Below are positions 29,000-38,574 of a DNA stretch of 64,000 nt, in pieces. Both the position numbers and the translations under genes were made by a program. The notes beneath the pieces are model-generated. The model was not told the origin of the DNA, did no database searches, and saw only the letters and a list, made by a program, of their open reading frames with translations. The stretch is from the NCBI RefSeq assembly GCF_900090225.1, contig NZ_FMHY01000002.1, positions 4,526,001 to 4,590,000 on the forward strand, given 5' to 3'. The DNA comes from Micromonospora eburnea (lineage in GTDB: Bacteria > Actinomycetota > Actinomycetes > Mycobacteriales > Micromonosporaceae). The stretch's first letter is position 1, and each line of letters begins with the position of its first letter.

Positions 29000-30199
29000 A
29001 TGACAGAGGTTGTCTCGAATGCCCCTCCGCTGCCGACCGAAAGGGTTTACCCCTTCGACCCGCCGGCACCCCTGAAAGAACTCCAACAGCAATGTCCGGT
29101 GTCCCGTATGACGTTTCCGGACGGTCATGTCGGCTGGCTGGTGACCAGCCATTCGGCGGCCCGGGCGGTTTTGGCGGACTCCCGTTTCAGCTCCCGCCAG
29201 GAGCTGTTGCGCTCCCCTATTCCGCTGCCGGTTCCAGAGCCCCGGGTGCCGGCCGACCCGGGCAACTTCATCCGGCTCGACCCGCCGGAGCAGACCCGGT
29301 ACCGCCGGCTGCTGATGAGCCAGTTCACCGCGCGCCGGCTCCGGCAGCTGGAACCGCGGATCCGGGAGATCGTCGACGCCGAGCTCGACGCCATGGACCG
29401 CTCGGGCACGTGCGCCGACCTCCTCGAGGTCTTCGCCCTGCCCATCCCGTCGCAGGTCATCTGCGAGCTGCTCGGCGTGCCGTACGCCGAACGCGCACAG
29501 TTCCAGCGGAACGTGGCCACGCTGCTCAACATGACCTCGTCGGTGGCGGACATCGTCGCGGCGCACCAGAGCGTGGACAGCTTCGTCACCCAGCTCGTGC
29601 TCGACAAGCGCGCGCATCCCGGCGACGATCTGCTGAGCAACCTGGCGGCCATCGCGGAACTAACCGTCCAGGAATTGAAGAGCATGTCTTTCCTGCTTTT
29701 TGCGGCGGGTTATGAGACGACCGCGAACATGCTCGCCCTGGGCGCTTTCGCGCTTCTTACCGCCGACGACCAACTGGCCGCCCTGAAGGCAGACCCACGG
29801 CTCTTCGACGGTGCCGTCGAGGAGTTGTTGCGCTATCTTACGATCATCCACATCGGGCCGGTCCGCACCGCGCTGGAAGACGTGGAGATCGACGGCAAGG
29901 TCATCCGCCGAGGCGAGAGCGTGACCCTTTCGCTGAACGCGGCCAATCGCGATCCGGAACGGTTCGCCGACCCCGACAGATTTGATATAACGCGCAACGC
30001 GGCGGGCCATCTGGCGTTCGGGCACGGCGCCCACCAGTGCCTCGGCGCCCAACTGGCCAGAATAGAGATGCGCGTCGCCTTTTCCGCGCTCTTCGCGCGT
30101 TTTCCGCGGCTGCGTCTGGCGGTCGGGGCGGACGAGGTCGCGGTGGCCGCGGACATGACGATCTACGGGGTACACCGGCTGCCGGTGCGCTGGGACTGA
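29000..30199 (+). CDS. Cytochrome P450, aglycone tailoring hydroxylase
   Basis: 399 residues, full length for a bacterial class I P450. ATG 29000 follows GGGAGAAGTCA. Visible motifs are the I-helix AGYETT (about 235-240), the ExxR helix EELLR (about 274-278) and the heme loop FGHGAHQCLG with the Cys ligand near residue 347. Tiacumicin needs hydroxylation at C18 and C20, and this cluster shows exactly two P450 genes (here and at 39133), known as TiaP1 and TiaP2. I cannot tell from sequence which is which, so no symbol is given. It diverges from tiaA1, is alone in its direction, and ends at a strong palindromic terminator. It is the one clear cluster unit for which I could not fit a TAGGGG box on the correct strand; a possible -10 is TAGGCT at 28952. 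Confidence 0.93.
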   Translation: MTEVVSNAPPLPTERVYPFDPPAPLKELQQQCPVSRMTFPDGHVGWLVTSHSAARAVLADSRFSSRQELLRSPIPLPVPEPRVPADPGNFIRLDPPEQTRYRRLLMSQFTARRLRQLEPRIREIVDAELDAMDRSGTCADLLEVFALPIPSQVICELLGVPYAERAQFQRNVATLLNMTSSVADIVAAHQSVDSFVTQLVLDKRAHPGDDLLSNLAAIAELTVQELKSMSFLLFAAGYETTANMLALGAFALLTADDQLAALKADPRLFDGAVEELLRYLTIIHIGPVRTALEDVEIDGKVIRRGESVTLSLNAANRDPERFADPDRFDITRNAAGHLAFGHGAHQCLGAQLARIEMRVAFSALFARFPRLRLAVGADEVAVAADMTIYGVHRLPVRWD

Positions 30200-30219
30200 G
30201 CCGCGGGGGCAGCCCGCAC

Positions 30220-30259
30220 ACCTGATGCGTATCCCGCCCGGGCGGGATACGCATCAGGT
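30220..30259. terminator. Bidirectional terminator, perfect 20-bp-arm palindrome
   Basis: ACCTGATGCGTATCCCGCCC followed directly by its exact reverse complement. It sits between the convergent ends of the P450 (30199) and the acyltransferase (30274), so it can stop transcription from both sides. No T-tract, as is common in actinomycetes. Confidence 0.85.
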
Positions 30260-30273
30260 CGTGGTGGACCGGT

Positions 30274-31413
30274 TCAGGTGGCCGACGAGGTAACCACCGG
30301 TGCGGGCTGCGGGCGGACGGCGGTGGAGGTGCTCCACCGCCGGACGATCGGCCGCTCGACGGTGACGTAGAGCACCCAGGCGAGCAGGATGCTCAGCGCG
30401 ACCGCCAGGGCGACCAGACCCAGCGCGACCGGGGTGCTGAACTTCTGGTCTCCGAGGAAGAACGGCCGGCCCCAGTACAGGACGATGGCGTGCGACATGA
30501 ACAACGCGTACGAGATGTTGCCGAGCCACAGCGAGAGCCGGCTGCCGAAGAATCTGTTCGTGCCCTGGGCCTCGGCCATCGCGGCCGCCGCCACCAGCAG
30601 CGCGCACGGGATGACCTCGGCCGCGACGACACCGTAGGGCAGGGGCACGGCCAGCATCCCGAAATAGCTGACGCCCAGGATGGTCAGCGCGCCCCACAGC
30701 GGCAGCCGGATCCACAGCCCCTCCCGGACGACCCGGGCCAGCAGCATGCCCAGCAAGAACTCTCCCAGGCGGGCTATCGGGAAGTTGTACGAGAACCAGT
30801 ACTGGTACGTCGAGACGTTGATGACCGGGATCTTCGGCTCGCCGGGCATCAGGACCACCGCCAGGAACGGCACCACGAGGACGGCGACCAGGGCGCCCAG
30901 CGTCCAGAACCACAGCCTGGCGCGCGCGATGCGCTTGATGGGGCGCAACAGGAACGGGAAGATCGCGTAGAAGAACAGCTCGCAGGACAGCGACCAGGTG
31001 ACGATGTTGACGCTCGACGCCACCCGCAGGTTGGGCACCCAGGACTGCACGAGCAGCAGGTTGAGCAGGGCGACCCAGACCGGCGCGCCGCCGAGCAGGA
31101 GCAGGCAGGCCGCCCACATGACGGCGTGGTTCGGGAAGATCCGGAAGAATCTGCGGCGCCAGAACTTGCGCGGTGTGTCGTCGTCGCGCGCCGACCAGGT
31201 CAGCACGAAGCCGCTGAGGATGAAGAAGAACGTGACGGACACGAAGCCGATCTTGCTGACCAGGAACGCCAGGATTCCGTTGACCTTCTCGTCCTGGAAG
31301 ACCGTGATCGGTGGCAGGCACAGCGCGTGGAAGAGGATGACGGCTATCGCTCCAAAGAAGCGGAGCCCGGTCAGCGAGGGCAGCCGTTCCGGCAGCCTGA
31401 CGGGGAGAGTCAT
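30274..31413 (-). CDS. tiaS6: Membrane acyltransferase 3 family, sugar O-acyltransferase
   Basis: 379 residues. ATG 31413 is preceded by AAGGAGTACCTC and overlaps the antiporter stop (ATGA), so translation is probably coupled. The protein opens with LPSLTGLRFFGAIAVILFHA, the typical acyltransferase-3 start with the conserved His in the first membrane helix. About ten hydrophobic segments follow, including FFFILSGFVLTW and IVTWSLSCELFFY. It is an integral membrane enzyme that uses acyl-CoA. In tiacumicin biosynthesis TiaS6 is the acyltransferase that places the isobutyryl ester on the 5-C-methyl-rhamnose. The E1 genes at 57865-59909 would provide the isobutyryl-CoA. Last gene of the halogenase operon. 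The assignment to TiaS6 follows from it being the only acyltransferase-3 gene in view. Confidence 0.88.
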   Translation of the reverse strand: MTLPVRLPERLPSLTGLRFFGAIAVILFHALCLPPITVFQDEKVNGILAFLVSKIGFVSVTFFFILSGFVLTWSARDDDTPRKFWRRRFFRIFPNHAVMWAACLLLLGGAPVWVALLNLLLVQSWVPNLRVASSVNIVTWSLSCELFFYAIFPFLLRPIKRIARARLWFWTLGALVAVLVVPFLAVVLMPGEPKIPVINVSTYQYWFSYNFPIARLGEFLLGMLLARVVREGLWIRLPLWGALTILGVSYFGMLAVPLPYGVVAAEVIPCALLVAAAAMAEAQGTNRFFGSRLSLWLGNISYALFMSHAIVLYWGRPFFLGDQKFSTPVALGLVALAVALSILLAWVLYVTVERPIVRRWSTSTAVRPQPAPVVTSSAT

Positions 31414-32693
31414 GAGGTACTCCTTGAACCTGAGGCGGCGGCGGCCGGCCGCGCCGAGTGGAGAGCTTCGGTACGCAACAGCGCCGGCTCGCCGTCCTGC
31501 TCCGGAGCCAGCAGGCGCAGGAGGGGACCGGCCATGGCGGTGGTGACGACGGCCATGACGACCATGAGTGAGTAGAGGTCCGGTTGCAGGACGCCGAGCT
31601 GTAGACCGGCGTTGAGCATGACCAGCTCGGTCAGCCCACGGGTGTTCATCAGGATGCCCAGCACGGCGGCCGGTCGCCGGTCCACGCCGGTCGCGTGGGC
31701 GCCCAGGTAGGCGCCGACGAACTTGCCGCCGACGGCCGTCACGACGATCAGGGCGAGCAGGCCCGCGTCCGCGCCGTTGAGCCGGGAAAGGTCGACGTTG
31801 AGACCCGCGACCAGGAAGAAGACCGGCAGCAGCAGGGCCCTGCCGGCGAAGCCGAGGGGTTCCAGCACCTGGCGGCGTACGTTGTCGGCGCCCTCGCGGG
31901 GAATGACGAGTCCGAAGACGAAGGCGCCGAAGATGAAGTGCAGGCCCACCCACTCGGTGAAGGCGCTGGAGGCGAGCAGCCCGGCCAGCACCAGCGCGAG
32001 ACGTCCCGCCCCCGCCGTGGTGCCGCCTCTGTCGGACAGCAGACGCCGGAACGCCGGCCGGAGCGCACCGAACATCAGCACGAGGTACGGCAGCACGAGC
32101 AGCGTCAGCCAGTGGGTGCCGGAGGCCCCGACGATGACCATGATGGCCGCCAGCAGGAGCCAGGCCAGCACATCGTTGATCGCCGCCGCGGCGAGGGTGA
32201 CGTTGCCGAGCCGGCTCTGGCTCAAGCCGCGGTCGGTGAGGATGCGGGCGAGTACGGGAAAGGCCGTGACCGACATGGCCGCGCCCAGGAAAAGCACGAA
32301 GCCCAGCCGGTCGGATCCACTTCGTGAGCCGCTGATCAGCACGGCCAGGCCGATGCCGAGCACCAGCGGCAGGGCGACGGAGCCGAACGAGACCGCGCCG
32401 ACGACGTCGCGGGTTTCGCGCAGCCTCCTGGCGTCGAGGTCGAGCCCGACGGTGAACATGAAGATGGTCACGCCGAGGGTGGCGAGAGTGGTCAGGTACG
32501 GGCGGACGTCCAGGGGAAACAGGGTGTCGGTCACGACCCCGTGGAACAGGGTCGGTCCGAGCAGGATGCCGCCGATCACCTCGCCGATGACCGCCGGCTG
32601 CCCGATCCGGCGGGCGAGTCCACCCAGGGTGTGACTGATGAGCAGGATCAGCGCCAGGTCCAGCAGGAGGACGACGCCTTGGTGGTTCGCCAC
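31410..32693 (-). CDS. Kef/NhaP-type cation/proton antiporter (CPA2 family)
   Basis: 427 residues from GTG 32693, chosen because GGAG lies nine nt upstream. ATG 32744 is an in-frame alternative with no visible ribosome site. The protein is very hydrophobic with about 12 membrane segments. It shows family features: GGILLGPTLFH near the N-terminus, MFTVGLDLD, and an AAAAINDVLAW segment with the paired Asn-Asp of the ion site. No C-terminal TrkA-N domain is present, so this is the short form. It lies between the halogenase (84-nt gap, or 33 nt with the ATG) and the acyltransferase (4-nt overlap). Related antiporters occur in several polyketide clusters, often called transporters or resistance genes, but the substrate here is unknown. 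A role in export or proton balance is inference from position only. Confidence 0.85.
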   Translation of the reverse strand: MANHQGVVLLLDLALILLISHTLGGLARRIGQPAVIGEVIGGILLGPTLFHGVVTDTLFPLDVRPYLTTLATLGVTIFMFTVGLDLDARRLRETRDVVGAVSFGSVALPLVLGIGLAVLISGSRSGSDRLGFVLFLGAAMSVTAFPVLARILTDRGLSQSRLGNVTLAAAAINDVLAWLLLAAIMVIVGASGTHWLTLLVLPYLVLMFGALRPAFRRLLSDRGGTTAGAGRLALVLAGLLASSAFTEWVGLHFIFGAFVFGLVIPREGADNVRRQVLEPLGFAGRALLLPVFFLVAGLNVDLSRLNGADAGLLALIVVTAVGGKFVGAYLGAHATGVDRRPAAVLGILMNTRGLTELVMLNAGLQLGVLQPDLYSLMVVMAVVTTAMAGPLLRLLAPEQDGEPALLRTEALHSARPAAAASGSRSTS

Positions 32694-32777
32694 GCGGCAG
32701 CGCTCCAATCCGGGGACGGGTGCACCCGGGGTGTCCGGCATCATGCCGAGCGGGCACCCCGGGGCGGTCCCGACGTC

Positions 32778-34262
32778 TCAGCCGGCCGTGACCGTCTCGT
32801 CCGAGCTCGCCCGGCTGATGCCCAGCCGTGGCTCGGTGACGAGGTAGAGCCCGCTCGCCGCGTCGTACAGGTCGTTGGCGTCGATGTACATCGGCGCCAT
32901 GGTCACGCGCTGGTTCGGGGCGGCGTCCTCGGCCCGTAGCCGCGCCTGCTCGGCGGCACTGAGCAGCTCCTGCACGGGCTTGACTCCGCCGGTCGCCGCC
33001 GCGTCGATGACCTCCTTGATCGGCTGGGCGCCCTGGCCCGCCCGGTCCGCGGCCTCGCGCAGGTCGGTGAGGCCCGCGATGATCTCGCCGAACGCGAGGT
33101 CGGGGCTTTTGGTGCCGTCCTCGCGGGCCCGGCTCAGCGTGTCGGCCAGCGCGAAGTACCGGTCCTTGCCGGCGTGCTGCTGGTAGAAGCTGATCACCAG
33201 CGTGAACAGCCGGTGGTAGGCGTTGCGGTAGAGCGACTCGAAGAAGGCCTGCGCCTCCTGCTCGTTCACCTCGCCCCGGTTCAGCGCCAGGATGGACGCG
33301 GCCGACAGCATGCCGCTGTACATCGCCAGGTGCACGCCGGTGGACAGCAGGGGGTCGAGGAAGCACGCGGCGTCGCCGACGAGGAAATATCCGTTGCCGC
33401 AGAAGTCGTCCGCCGCGTAGGAGAAATCCTGTTCCACGTGGACGCCAGGCTGATAGGTGGCGTTGGCGAGCACCTGCTTCATCGTCGGCGACTCGGCCAT
33501 CATCGCCTTGAGCATGGCCTCCGGCGAGTCGAATTCGCGACGCCGTTCCACGAAATTCGTCTTGTGAGTGACGAAACCGACGCTGAAACGGTTGCCGCGC
33601 AGCGGGATGAGCCAGTACCAGCCGTCCGGTGAGGAGATGACATTGATTCCGCCGGACGGGCTGCCGGGCAGCAGCTCGGCGTTCTCCCAGTATCCCCAGA
33701 TGGCGACGTTACGGAAGATCTCGTGCGGCCGGCGGTGGTTGAAATGCTGAGCGGCGATGAGGCCGGCACGACCGGAGGCGTCGATGACGTAGTCGGCCGT
33801 CTCGACCCTCAGCTCGCCGCCGGCCGGCTGCCACTCCACGCCCACGGCGCGGTCACCGTCGAAGATAACGCGCTTGACCTGGGCGTTCTGCACGACCTCC
33901 GCGCCGCTCTCGCCGGCGTGGTCGAGCAGCACCGTGTCGAAGTCCTCGCGGTCGACCTGCCAGGAGCGGACGTCCGTGCCGAACTGCGCGGTCCAGTCGA
34001 TGACCCAGTCCTTCTCCTGGCCCCACCGCATCAGCACCCCGGTCTTGGAGGTGAATCCGCAGGAATTGATTTTGTCGAGCGCCCCGACGTAATCGAGAAT
34101 TGCGCGGCAGGAGGTGGTGATCGATTCGCCGATGTGGTAGCGGGGAAATTCGGCACGCTCGAGCACCTTGACCGGCACGCCAGACTGCGCGAGCAGTGCG
34201 GCGGCGGTCGATCCGCCGGGTCCACCTCCGATGACAATTACTTTCGGCATCACGTCCGCCAT
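32778..34262 (-). CDS. tiaM: FADH2-dependent phenol halogenase (dichlorination of homo-orsellinate)
   Basis: 494 residues. ATG 34262 is used; ATG 34250 is also possible and neither has an ideal ribosome site. The FAD-binding motif is VIVIGGGPGGSTAAAL at the N-terminus. The conserved Lys region is GFTSKTGVLMRWG, the halogenase signature appears as GWYWLIP, and the second FAD motif as GYFLVGDAACFLDPLLSTG. Length and order fit the PltA/ChlB4-like phenolic halogenases rather than the Trp type. Tiacumicin carries a 3,5-dichlorinated homo-orsellinate, and TiaM is known to add both chlorines in sequence. It is first in a leftward operon with the antiporter and acyltransferase. A TAGGGGTT promoter lies just upstream. 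Confidence 0.95.
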   Translation of the reverse strand: MADVMPKVIVIGGGPGGSTAAALLAQSGVPVKVLERAEFPRYHIGESITTSCRAILDYVGALDKINSCGFTSKTGVLMRWGQEKDWVIDWTAQFGTDVRSWQVDREDFDTVLLDHAGESGAEVVQNAQVKRVIFDGDRAVGVEWQPAGGELRVETADYVIDASGRAGLIAAQHFNHRRPHEIFRNVAIWGYWENAELLPGSPSGGINVISSPDGWYWLIPLRGNRFSVGFVTHKTNFVERRREFDSPEAMLKAMMAESPTMKQVLANATYQPGVHVEQDFSYAADDFCGNGYFLVGDAACFLDPLLSTGVHLAMYSGMLSAASILALNRGEVNEQEAQAFFESLYRNAYHRLFTLVISFYQQHAGKDRYFALADTLSRAREDGTKSPDLAFGEIIAGLTDLREAADRAGQGAQPIKEVIDAAATGGVKPVQELLSAAEQARLRAEDAAPNQRVTMAPMYIDANDLYDAASGLYLVTEPRLGISRASSDETVTAG

Positions 34263-34313
34263 TCTTCCGGAGATCAGTACGGAAATCCGGGCCGCGGCCC
34301 AGGACTATTCAAA

Positions 34314-34349
34314 ACCCTAATGAGATCCGGATGGCCGCCCCAACCCCTA
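34314..34349 (-). promoter_or_regulatory. tiaM operon promoter with TAGGGGTT box
   Basis: Minus-strand TAGGGG at 34349-34344 followed by TT. A 24-bp spacer leads to -10 TAGGGT at 34319-34314. A second G-tract, ACTGGGG, lies about 10 bp upstream of the box. The predicted start is about 45 nt before the halogenase ATG. Confidence 0.65.
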
Positions 34350-34383
34350 ATCGCCCCAGTCCCTTATGAACGGCGGCGCGATT

Positions 34384-37131
34384 TCAGGCGGAGTCGGCAA
34401 ACGACGACATGCAGGCCGCCGCCAGATCGGCCCGGTTGCTCACGTTGAGCTTGCGGTACGCCTTGGTGAGATGCTGCTCCACTGTGCTCACGGTGATGTA
34501 CAACTTCTGCGCGATCTCCCGGTTGGTGTGCCCGGTGGCGGCCAGGGCCGTGACCCGCCGTTCCGCCCGGCTCAGCCGGACCAGCCCGCCGTTGGGTTCC
34601 TTCATCACCAGCGACTCGGCGTGCTCGTCGGAGGACTCGCGCAGCAGGCTGCGGCGCAGCGGCTCGGCGCGGCACTCCGTGGCCAGCCGCAGCGCCTGCT
34701 GGAACACGGCGTTCGCGCGCTGCCGCTCACCCATCGCCCGATGCGCCCGGTGCAGCTCGGCCAGCGCGGTCGCCAGTTCGTACCGGTCACCGGCGGAATG
34801 CAGCAGGTCGACGGACTCGCGGAGCAGGTGCAACCGGCCGCGCAGCTCACCGGTGGTCGCCATGGCGCGCAGGGAGATGCCGCGGGTACGCAGCTGCCCC
34901 TTGTTGACACGAATCAACTGAGCTTCGGCCATTTTCCGGCCTCGTTCCCGGTCCCCCAGCTTGAGGTACACCTCAGCGGCGGCGGTGCGCCACGGGATGA
35001 AGGAGGGTACGTCCATGCCCCACTCCGCGGCCAGGCTCCCACAGGTCAACAGGTCGCTCAGCGCGGCGTGCAGGCGGCCGGACGCCGCGAGATGCAGCCC
35101 CCGCGCACAGAGGTAGCGCAGGCCGAACCGGGTCTTGAACATCTCCTGGGGCACCGGCGTCTTGACGTACGCGCCGGCGGTCTCGTGGTCACCTGTCATC
35201 GTGGCCGCCTGGATCAGGGTGGCCAGCGGCGCGCCCACGGCGACACCCCACCCGCGGGAGGCGATCCGGTCGAGTGCGGCGCGCGCGTAGCCCGCGGCCT
35301 TGGACAGATCGCCCTGGTGCAGCGCGATCTCGGCGCGGACGGCCTCCAGGCGCGCGGTCCAGGTCGGGGCGTACCGCTCGGACGCGGCCGCGAGCAGGGG
35401 CTCGCACCAGGTGAGCGCGCGTTCGGTGTGGTCGGAGTAGAGCAGGGCGAGCAGCGCCGACTCCGCAGGCTCCAGGGTCGTCTCGTCCAGATCGATGCCG
35501 CGCAGGATCTCCTCGGCCCGGCGCGGGACGTCGGACTTGCCGCCGCAGGTGAGCACCTCGGACAGCAGTGCGGTCGACACGAAGCGCTCGTCGGCGACGA
35601 CCCCGACGTCCATCGCCTCGGGTGACTGCTGTGCCCCGTACACCTTCTCCGCCAGCGGTGGGTGCCACGAGCGGAGCCAGCGCCTGATCAAGCCTGTCTC
35701 CGCACGGATCTGGCTGTCGCTCGCGCGCCCGGTCCGGCCCGCGGCCTCGAGCACCTCCACGGCCTCACCGGTCAGGCCGTGCCAGACCAGCGACCGGGCG
35801 ACCCCGCACGCCTGCCGGCCCGACAGCAGGCCGCGGCGCGACGACTCGATCAGCGCGGGCAGGTGCCGTACCACGGCGACCGGGTTGCGCCGCCAGACGA
35901 CTCCGGCCAGCCGGACCAGCGCGGTCGCCCGCTCCTGGTCGTCGGGGCTGCTCCGCAGCGCCAGGTCGAGACAGTCGCTGGCGAAGTCCAGGTCGTCGGT
36001 GACAGTGGCGAGCTCGGCGGCCTCCCGCAGCAGGCGCTGGGTCCACCGCCGCGGTGCCTCGCCGATCTCGATCAGGTGACGGGCCACCGTCGAGGCGGAC
36101 GCGCCCTGCAGGTAGAGCAGTTCGGCCGCCCGCTCGTGCAGTTTGCGCCGCTCGGGGGCAGCGGTGTCCGACAGGATGACGGTCCGGCTCGCGGGATTGC
36201 GGAACTCCCCGGCGGACAACAGGCCGGCAGACTCCAGCCGGCGCAGCGCCGCCTGAACCCGCTGCCCCTCGATTCCGACCAGCTCGGCGAGCAGGAAGTC
36301 GCCGGCGGGCCGGTCGAGGACCGCGATGCCGCGGGCCACGGCCAGCGTCTCCGGCGAACTTCGGTGCAGACAGGCCAGGAGAGCCTGACCGAACGCGGTA
36401 CCGGGCTCCTGCGGGTCCGCGCCACCCAGATCGTTCAGCAGCGCCCGGACCAGCAGGGGGTTGCCCCCGCTGAGCCGATGGATTTCGGCGGCCGGCGCGT
36501 CCGGCCAGCGGGCCGGCTGTGCGGAGATCAGCGCTTCGACGCCCTCGACCGACAGCAGGGAGAGCTCGATACGCCGCCACCGCCGGTGCCTGAGCAGCTC
36601 GGCATGCACCATCGCGGTGCCGGCGTTCTCCTCGTCGGATAGGGAGAGGACCACCAGCGCCTGCGCGCGGCGCAGCCGCGAGACGAGGTCCAGCAGTTCC
36701 CGCAGCGACTCGTGGTCGGCGCACTCCACGTCGTCCACCATGATCACGACGGGCTGGGCATCGGCCAGCGCCACCAGTTCGGTGAAGATCACCCGCAGCA
36801 CGTGCGTACGGGCGGCCGCTCCCTCGGCGCCGGCCGTCGAGGTCGCATCGACAAGGTGGTCCATCTGCCGCCGCAGCCGCTCGGGAGCCGCGCTGCCGCA
36901 GAACAACTGCACCAGCACGTCGAACGGGACGTCGGCGCCGGACCGCTTCGCCGTGGCGCCGAACACGATGGCCCCGGACCGCATCGCCTCTTCCGCGAAC
37001 GCGTCCAGCACCTCCGTCTTGCCGCAACCGACCGGTCCGCTGATCACAGCAAACTGACCCACGCGCGCTCGGCACGCCGCCAGCAGTTCCTCGAGGATCG
37101 TTATCTCGGTCATCCGCTCCGCCAGCAACAT
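34384..37131 (-). CDS. LAL-family (large ATP-binding LuxR) transcriptional activator
   Basis: 915 residues from ATG 37131; GTG 37134 is equally plausible, with GGGGGAG upstream. The N-terminal AAA/NACHT-like part has Walker A GPVGCGKTEV (about residues 33-42) and Walker B PVVIMVDDVECAD. A long helical, TPR-like middle is followed by a LuxR helix-turn-helix at the extreme C-terminus (SRAERRVTALAATGHTNREI and the following STVEQHLTKAYRKLNV). This is the usual size and order for pathway-specific LAL activators such as PikD. It lies 54 nt downstream of the methyltransferase gene in the same direction, so it is probably co-transcribed from a promoter carrying the TAGGGGTT box. It is the only cluster-type regulator in the window and hence the best candidate to bind that box. 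Confidence 0.92.
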   Translation of the reverse strand: MLLAERMTEITILEELLAACRARVGQFAVISGPVGCGKTEVLDAFAEEAMRSGAIVFGATAKRSGADVPFDVLVQLFCGSAAPERLRRQMDHLVDATSTAGAEGAAARTHVLRVIFTELVALADAQPVVIMVDDVECADHESLRELLDLVSRLRRAQALVVLSLSDEENAGTAMVHAELLRHRRWRRIELSLLSVEGVEALISAQPARWPDAPAAEIHRLSGGNPLLVRALLNDLGGADPQEPGTAFGQALLACLHRSSPETLAVARGIAVLDRPAGDFLLAELVGIEGQRVQAALRRLESAGLLSAGEFRNPASRTVILSDTAAPERRKLHERAAELLYLQGASASTVARHLIEIGEAPRRWTQRLLREAAELATVTDDLDFASDCLDLALRSSPDDQERATALVRLAGVVWRRNPVAVVRHLPALIESSRRGLLSGRQACGVARSLVWHGLTGEAVEVLEAAGRTGRASDSQIRAETGLIRRWLRSWHPPLAEKVYGAQQSPEAMDVGVVADERFVSTALLSEVLTCGGKSDVPRRAEEILRGIDLDETTLEPAESALLALLYSDHTERALTWCEPLLAAASERYAPTWTARLEAVRAEIALHQGDLSKAAGYARAALDRIASRGWGVAVGAPLATLIQAATMTGDHETAGAYVKTPVPQEMFKTRFGLRYLCARGLHLAASGRLHAALSDLLTCGSLAAEWGMDVPSFIPWRTAAAEVYLKLGDRERGRKMAEAQLIRVNKGQLRTRGISLRAMATTGELRGRLHLLRESVDLLHSAGDRYELATALAELHRAHRAMGERQRANAVFQQALRLATECRAEPLRRSLLRESSDEHAESLVMKEPNGGLVRLSRAERRVTALAATGHTNREIAQKLYITVSTVEQHLTKAYRKLNVSNRADLAAACMSSFADSA

Positions 37132-37185
37132 CACACCCTTGCTCCCCCGTCTCGGCTACCGGCCACTCACGCAGTCCGGCATCGA

Positions 37186-38523
37186 TCAGCCGTGGCTGTC
37201 GTTCACCAGTTCGGTTTTCTCACCACGCTGGTCCTCCAGGACCGGCGCGGCACGTTTGCCGGTCTTCGAACCGCTGGCCACCGGCTTCGTCGACGGTGTG
37301 CTCCGAGCGCTCGTGGCGTCGCCCGTGGGCTCGAACTCGGGCGGCACCGGGTAGTCGGGCATGAGGAGGCGGGGACCCTGACGCTTCACCTCGTCGGGAA
37401 TCATCGCGCCGAGACCGCCGTCCTCGTTGACCCCCTTCTCCACGATGGCCATGGAGTGGAAGAAGTGAATGCCCACGACACTGCGGTCGGTAGGTTTGCG
37501 CCGGTAGGCGGTGTCGGAGGTCATCGCCTCATAGTTGAGGCCGTCCACCATGTCCTTCAGGTAGCCGACACCGGTGGTCGGGCTCGTGAAATCGCTGCTG
37601 GAACCGCCGAAGCCCGGCCAGTACGACGTTTCCATGTCCTCGATGACATAGAGACCGCCGGTGGCGAGGCGCGGAAATAGGAGCTCGAAGGACTTGATCT
37701 GGTCCGAGCAGAAGTGGCTGCCGTCATCGATCACGATGTCGAGTTCACCGGTCTGCTGCAGCACCGTCGCCAGGAATTCCGGATCGGCCTGGTTGCCACG
37801 GAACGTACGCAACCGCTGCGTCTCCAGGAAACGCTTGTCCTCGATATCGATACCGTAGACGAGGGCCCGCGGAAAGTATCGTTTCCACATCTCCAGCGAT
37901 GCGCCGCCGCGGTGCGCCTCGTCGAAACCACCAATGCCGATCTCCAGAATACGGATCGGCTGGTCACGGAAGCGGCGGAAGAAGGTCTCGTACTGCCGCG
38001 CGTACCAGCGCGCTCCCCATTTGTCGGAACCGAATCGCAGGGCCAGCGCGGCCAGGTCCGCGTTTTGCTCGGCCCGGCGCGCGAAGATCTCCGCCCAGGG
38101 CAGCGCCGTACCCCGGCCGCCGGCGGTCAGGAGCCGCGCCACGTCCGCCAGGCCGGTTCCGGCGGCCGGGCCGAAGACGGACCGCAGCATGGCCGCGAAG
38201 GCCGGCAGGTCCTGGGATATGTGCACGTCAGCAGCGGTTTCCGCGACACGCGACAGGTCCTGGCTCCAGGCCAGCGGCTCCACCGTCACCTCGTCGCGCT
38301 CGGCCCGGACGACATAGCCCACCACGTGGCGGGCGATCTCGAGATCGTGCTGCACGACGACCTTGTCGCGACCGTCGTGCGGCAGGACGTCCAGGAACAG
38401 TTCTGCGTACAGCAGCTCCAGAACGCGCTGATGCTGTAACCGGTTCGCAATTCTGAGAATTGCTTCGTCATCGCCATTCGCGGCCCGGGTCAGCTCTCCG
38501 ACAGCGGCCATTTTATCGTCCAT
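37186..38523 (-). CDS. MycE-like sugar O-methyltransferase (SAM-dependent)
   Basis: 445 residues from ATG 38523 (GAGGA 13 nt upstream; a GTG at 38535 and an ATG at 38511 are alternatives). An N-terminal auxiliary domain of about 170 residues precedes a Rossmann methyltransferase core. The SAM loop is ILEIGIGG (about residue 190), followed by VYGIDIEDK, the metal/base region DIVIDDGSHFCSDQIKSFE and LYVIEDMETSYWPGF. This architecture is that of MycE, the metal-dependent 2''-O-methyltransferase of mycinamicin. The natural role here is 2'-O-methylation of the D-rhamnose in tiacumicin. It probably corresponds to the gene named tiaS5, but I am not certain enough to assign the symbol. It heads the operon that includes the LAL regulator. 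Confidence 0.9.
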   Translation of the reverse strand: MDDKMAAVGELTRAANGDDEAILRIANRLQHQRVLELLYAELFLDVLPHDGRDKVVVQHDLEIARHVVGYVVRAERDEVTVEPLAWSQDLSRVAETAADVHISQDLPAFAAMLRSVFGPAAGTGLADVARLLTAGGRGTALPWAEIFARRAEQNADLAALALRFGSDKWGARWYARQYETFFRRFRDQPIRILEIGIGGFDEAHRGGASLEMWKRYFPRALVYGIDIEDKRFLETQRLRTFRGNQADPEFLATVLQQTGELDIVIDDGSHFCSDQIKSFELLFPRLATGGLYVIEDMETSYWPGFGGSSSDFTSPTTGVGYLKDMVDGLNYEAMTSDTAYRRKPTDRSVVGIHFFHSMAIVEKGVNEDGGLGAMIPDEVKRQGPRLLMPDYPVPPEFEPTGDATSARSTPSTKPVASGSKTGKRAAPVLEDQRGEKTELVNDSHG

Positions 38524-38574
38524 CGAAGCCACCACATCCTCGATCGATCATCATCACTGACTATGTCTAGGTCA

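Noticed and set aside
31414..33366. Upstream extension of the acyltransferase frame to about 1030 residues
   Set aside because: The extra part is antisense-like, low-complexity, and overlaps the antiporter and halogenase in another frame; the AAGGAG before ATG 31413 marks the real start.
34313..34321. AACCCTAAT as a second TAGGGG-type box before tiaM
   Set aside because: It lies exactly where the -10 box (TAGGGT on the minus strand) is expected and lacks the fourth G.
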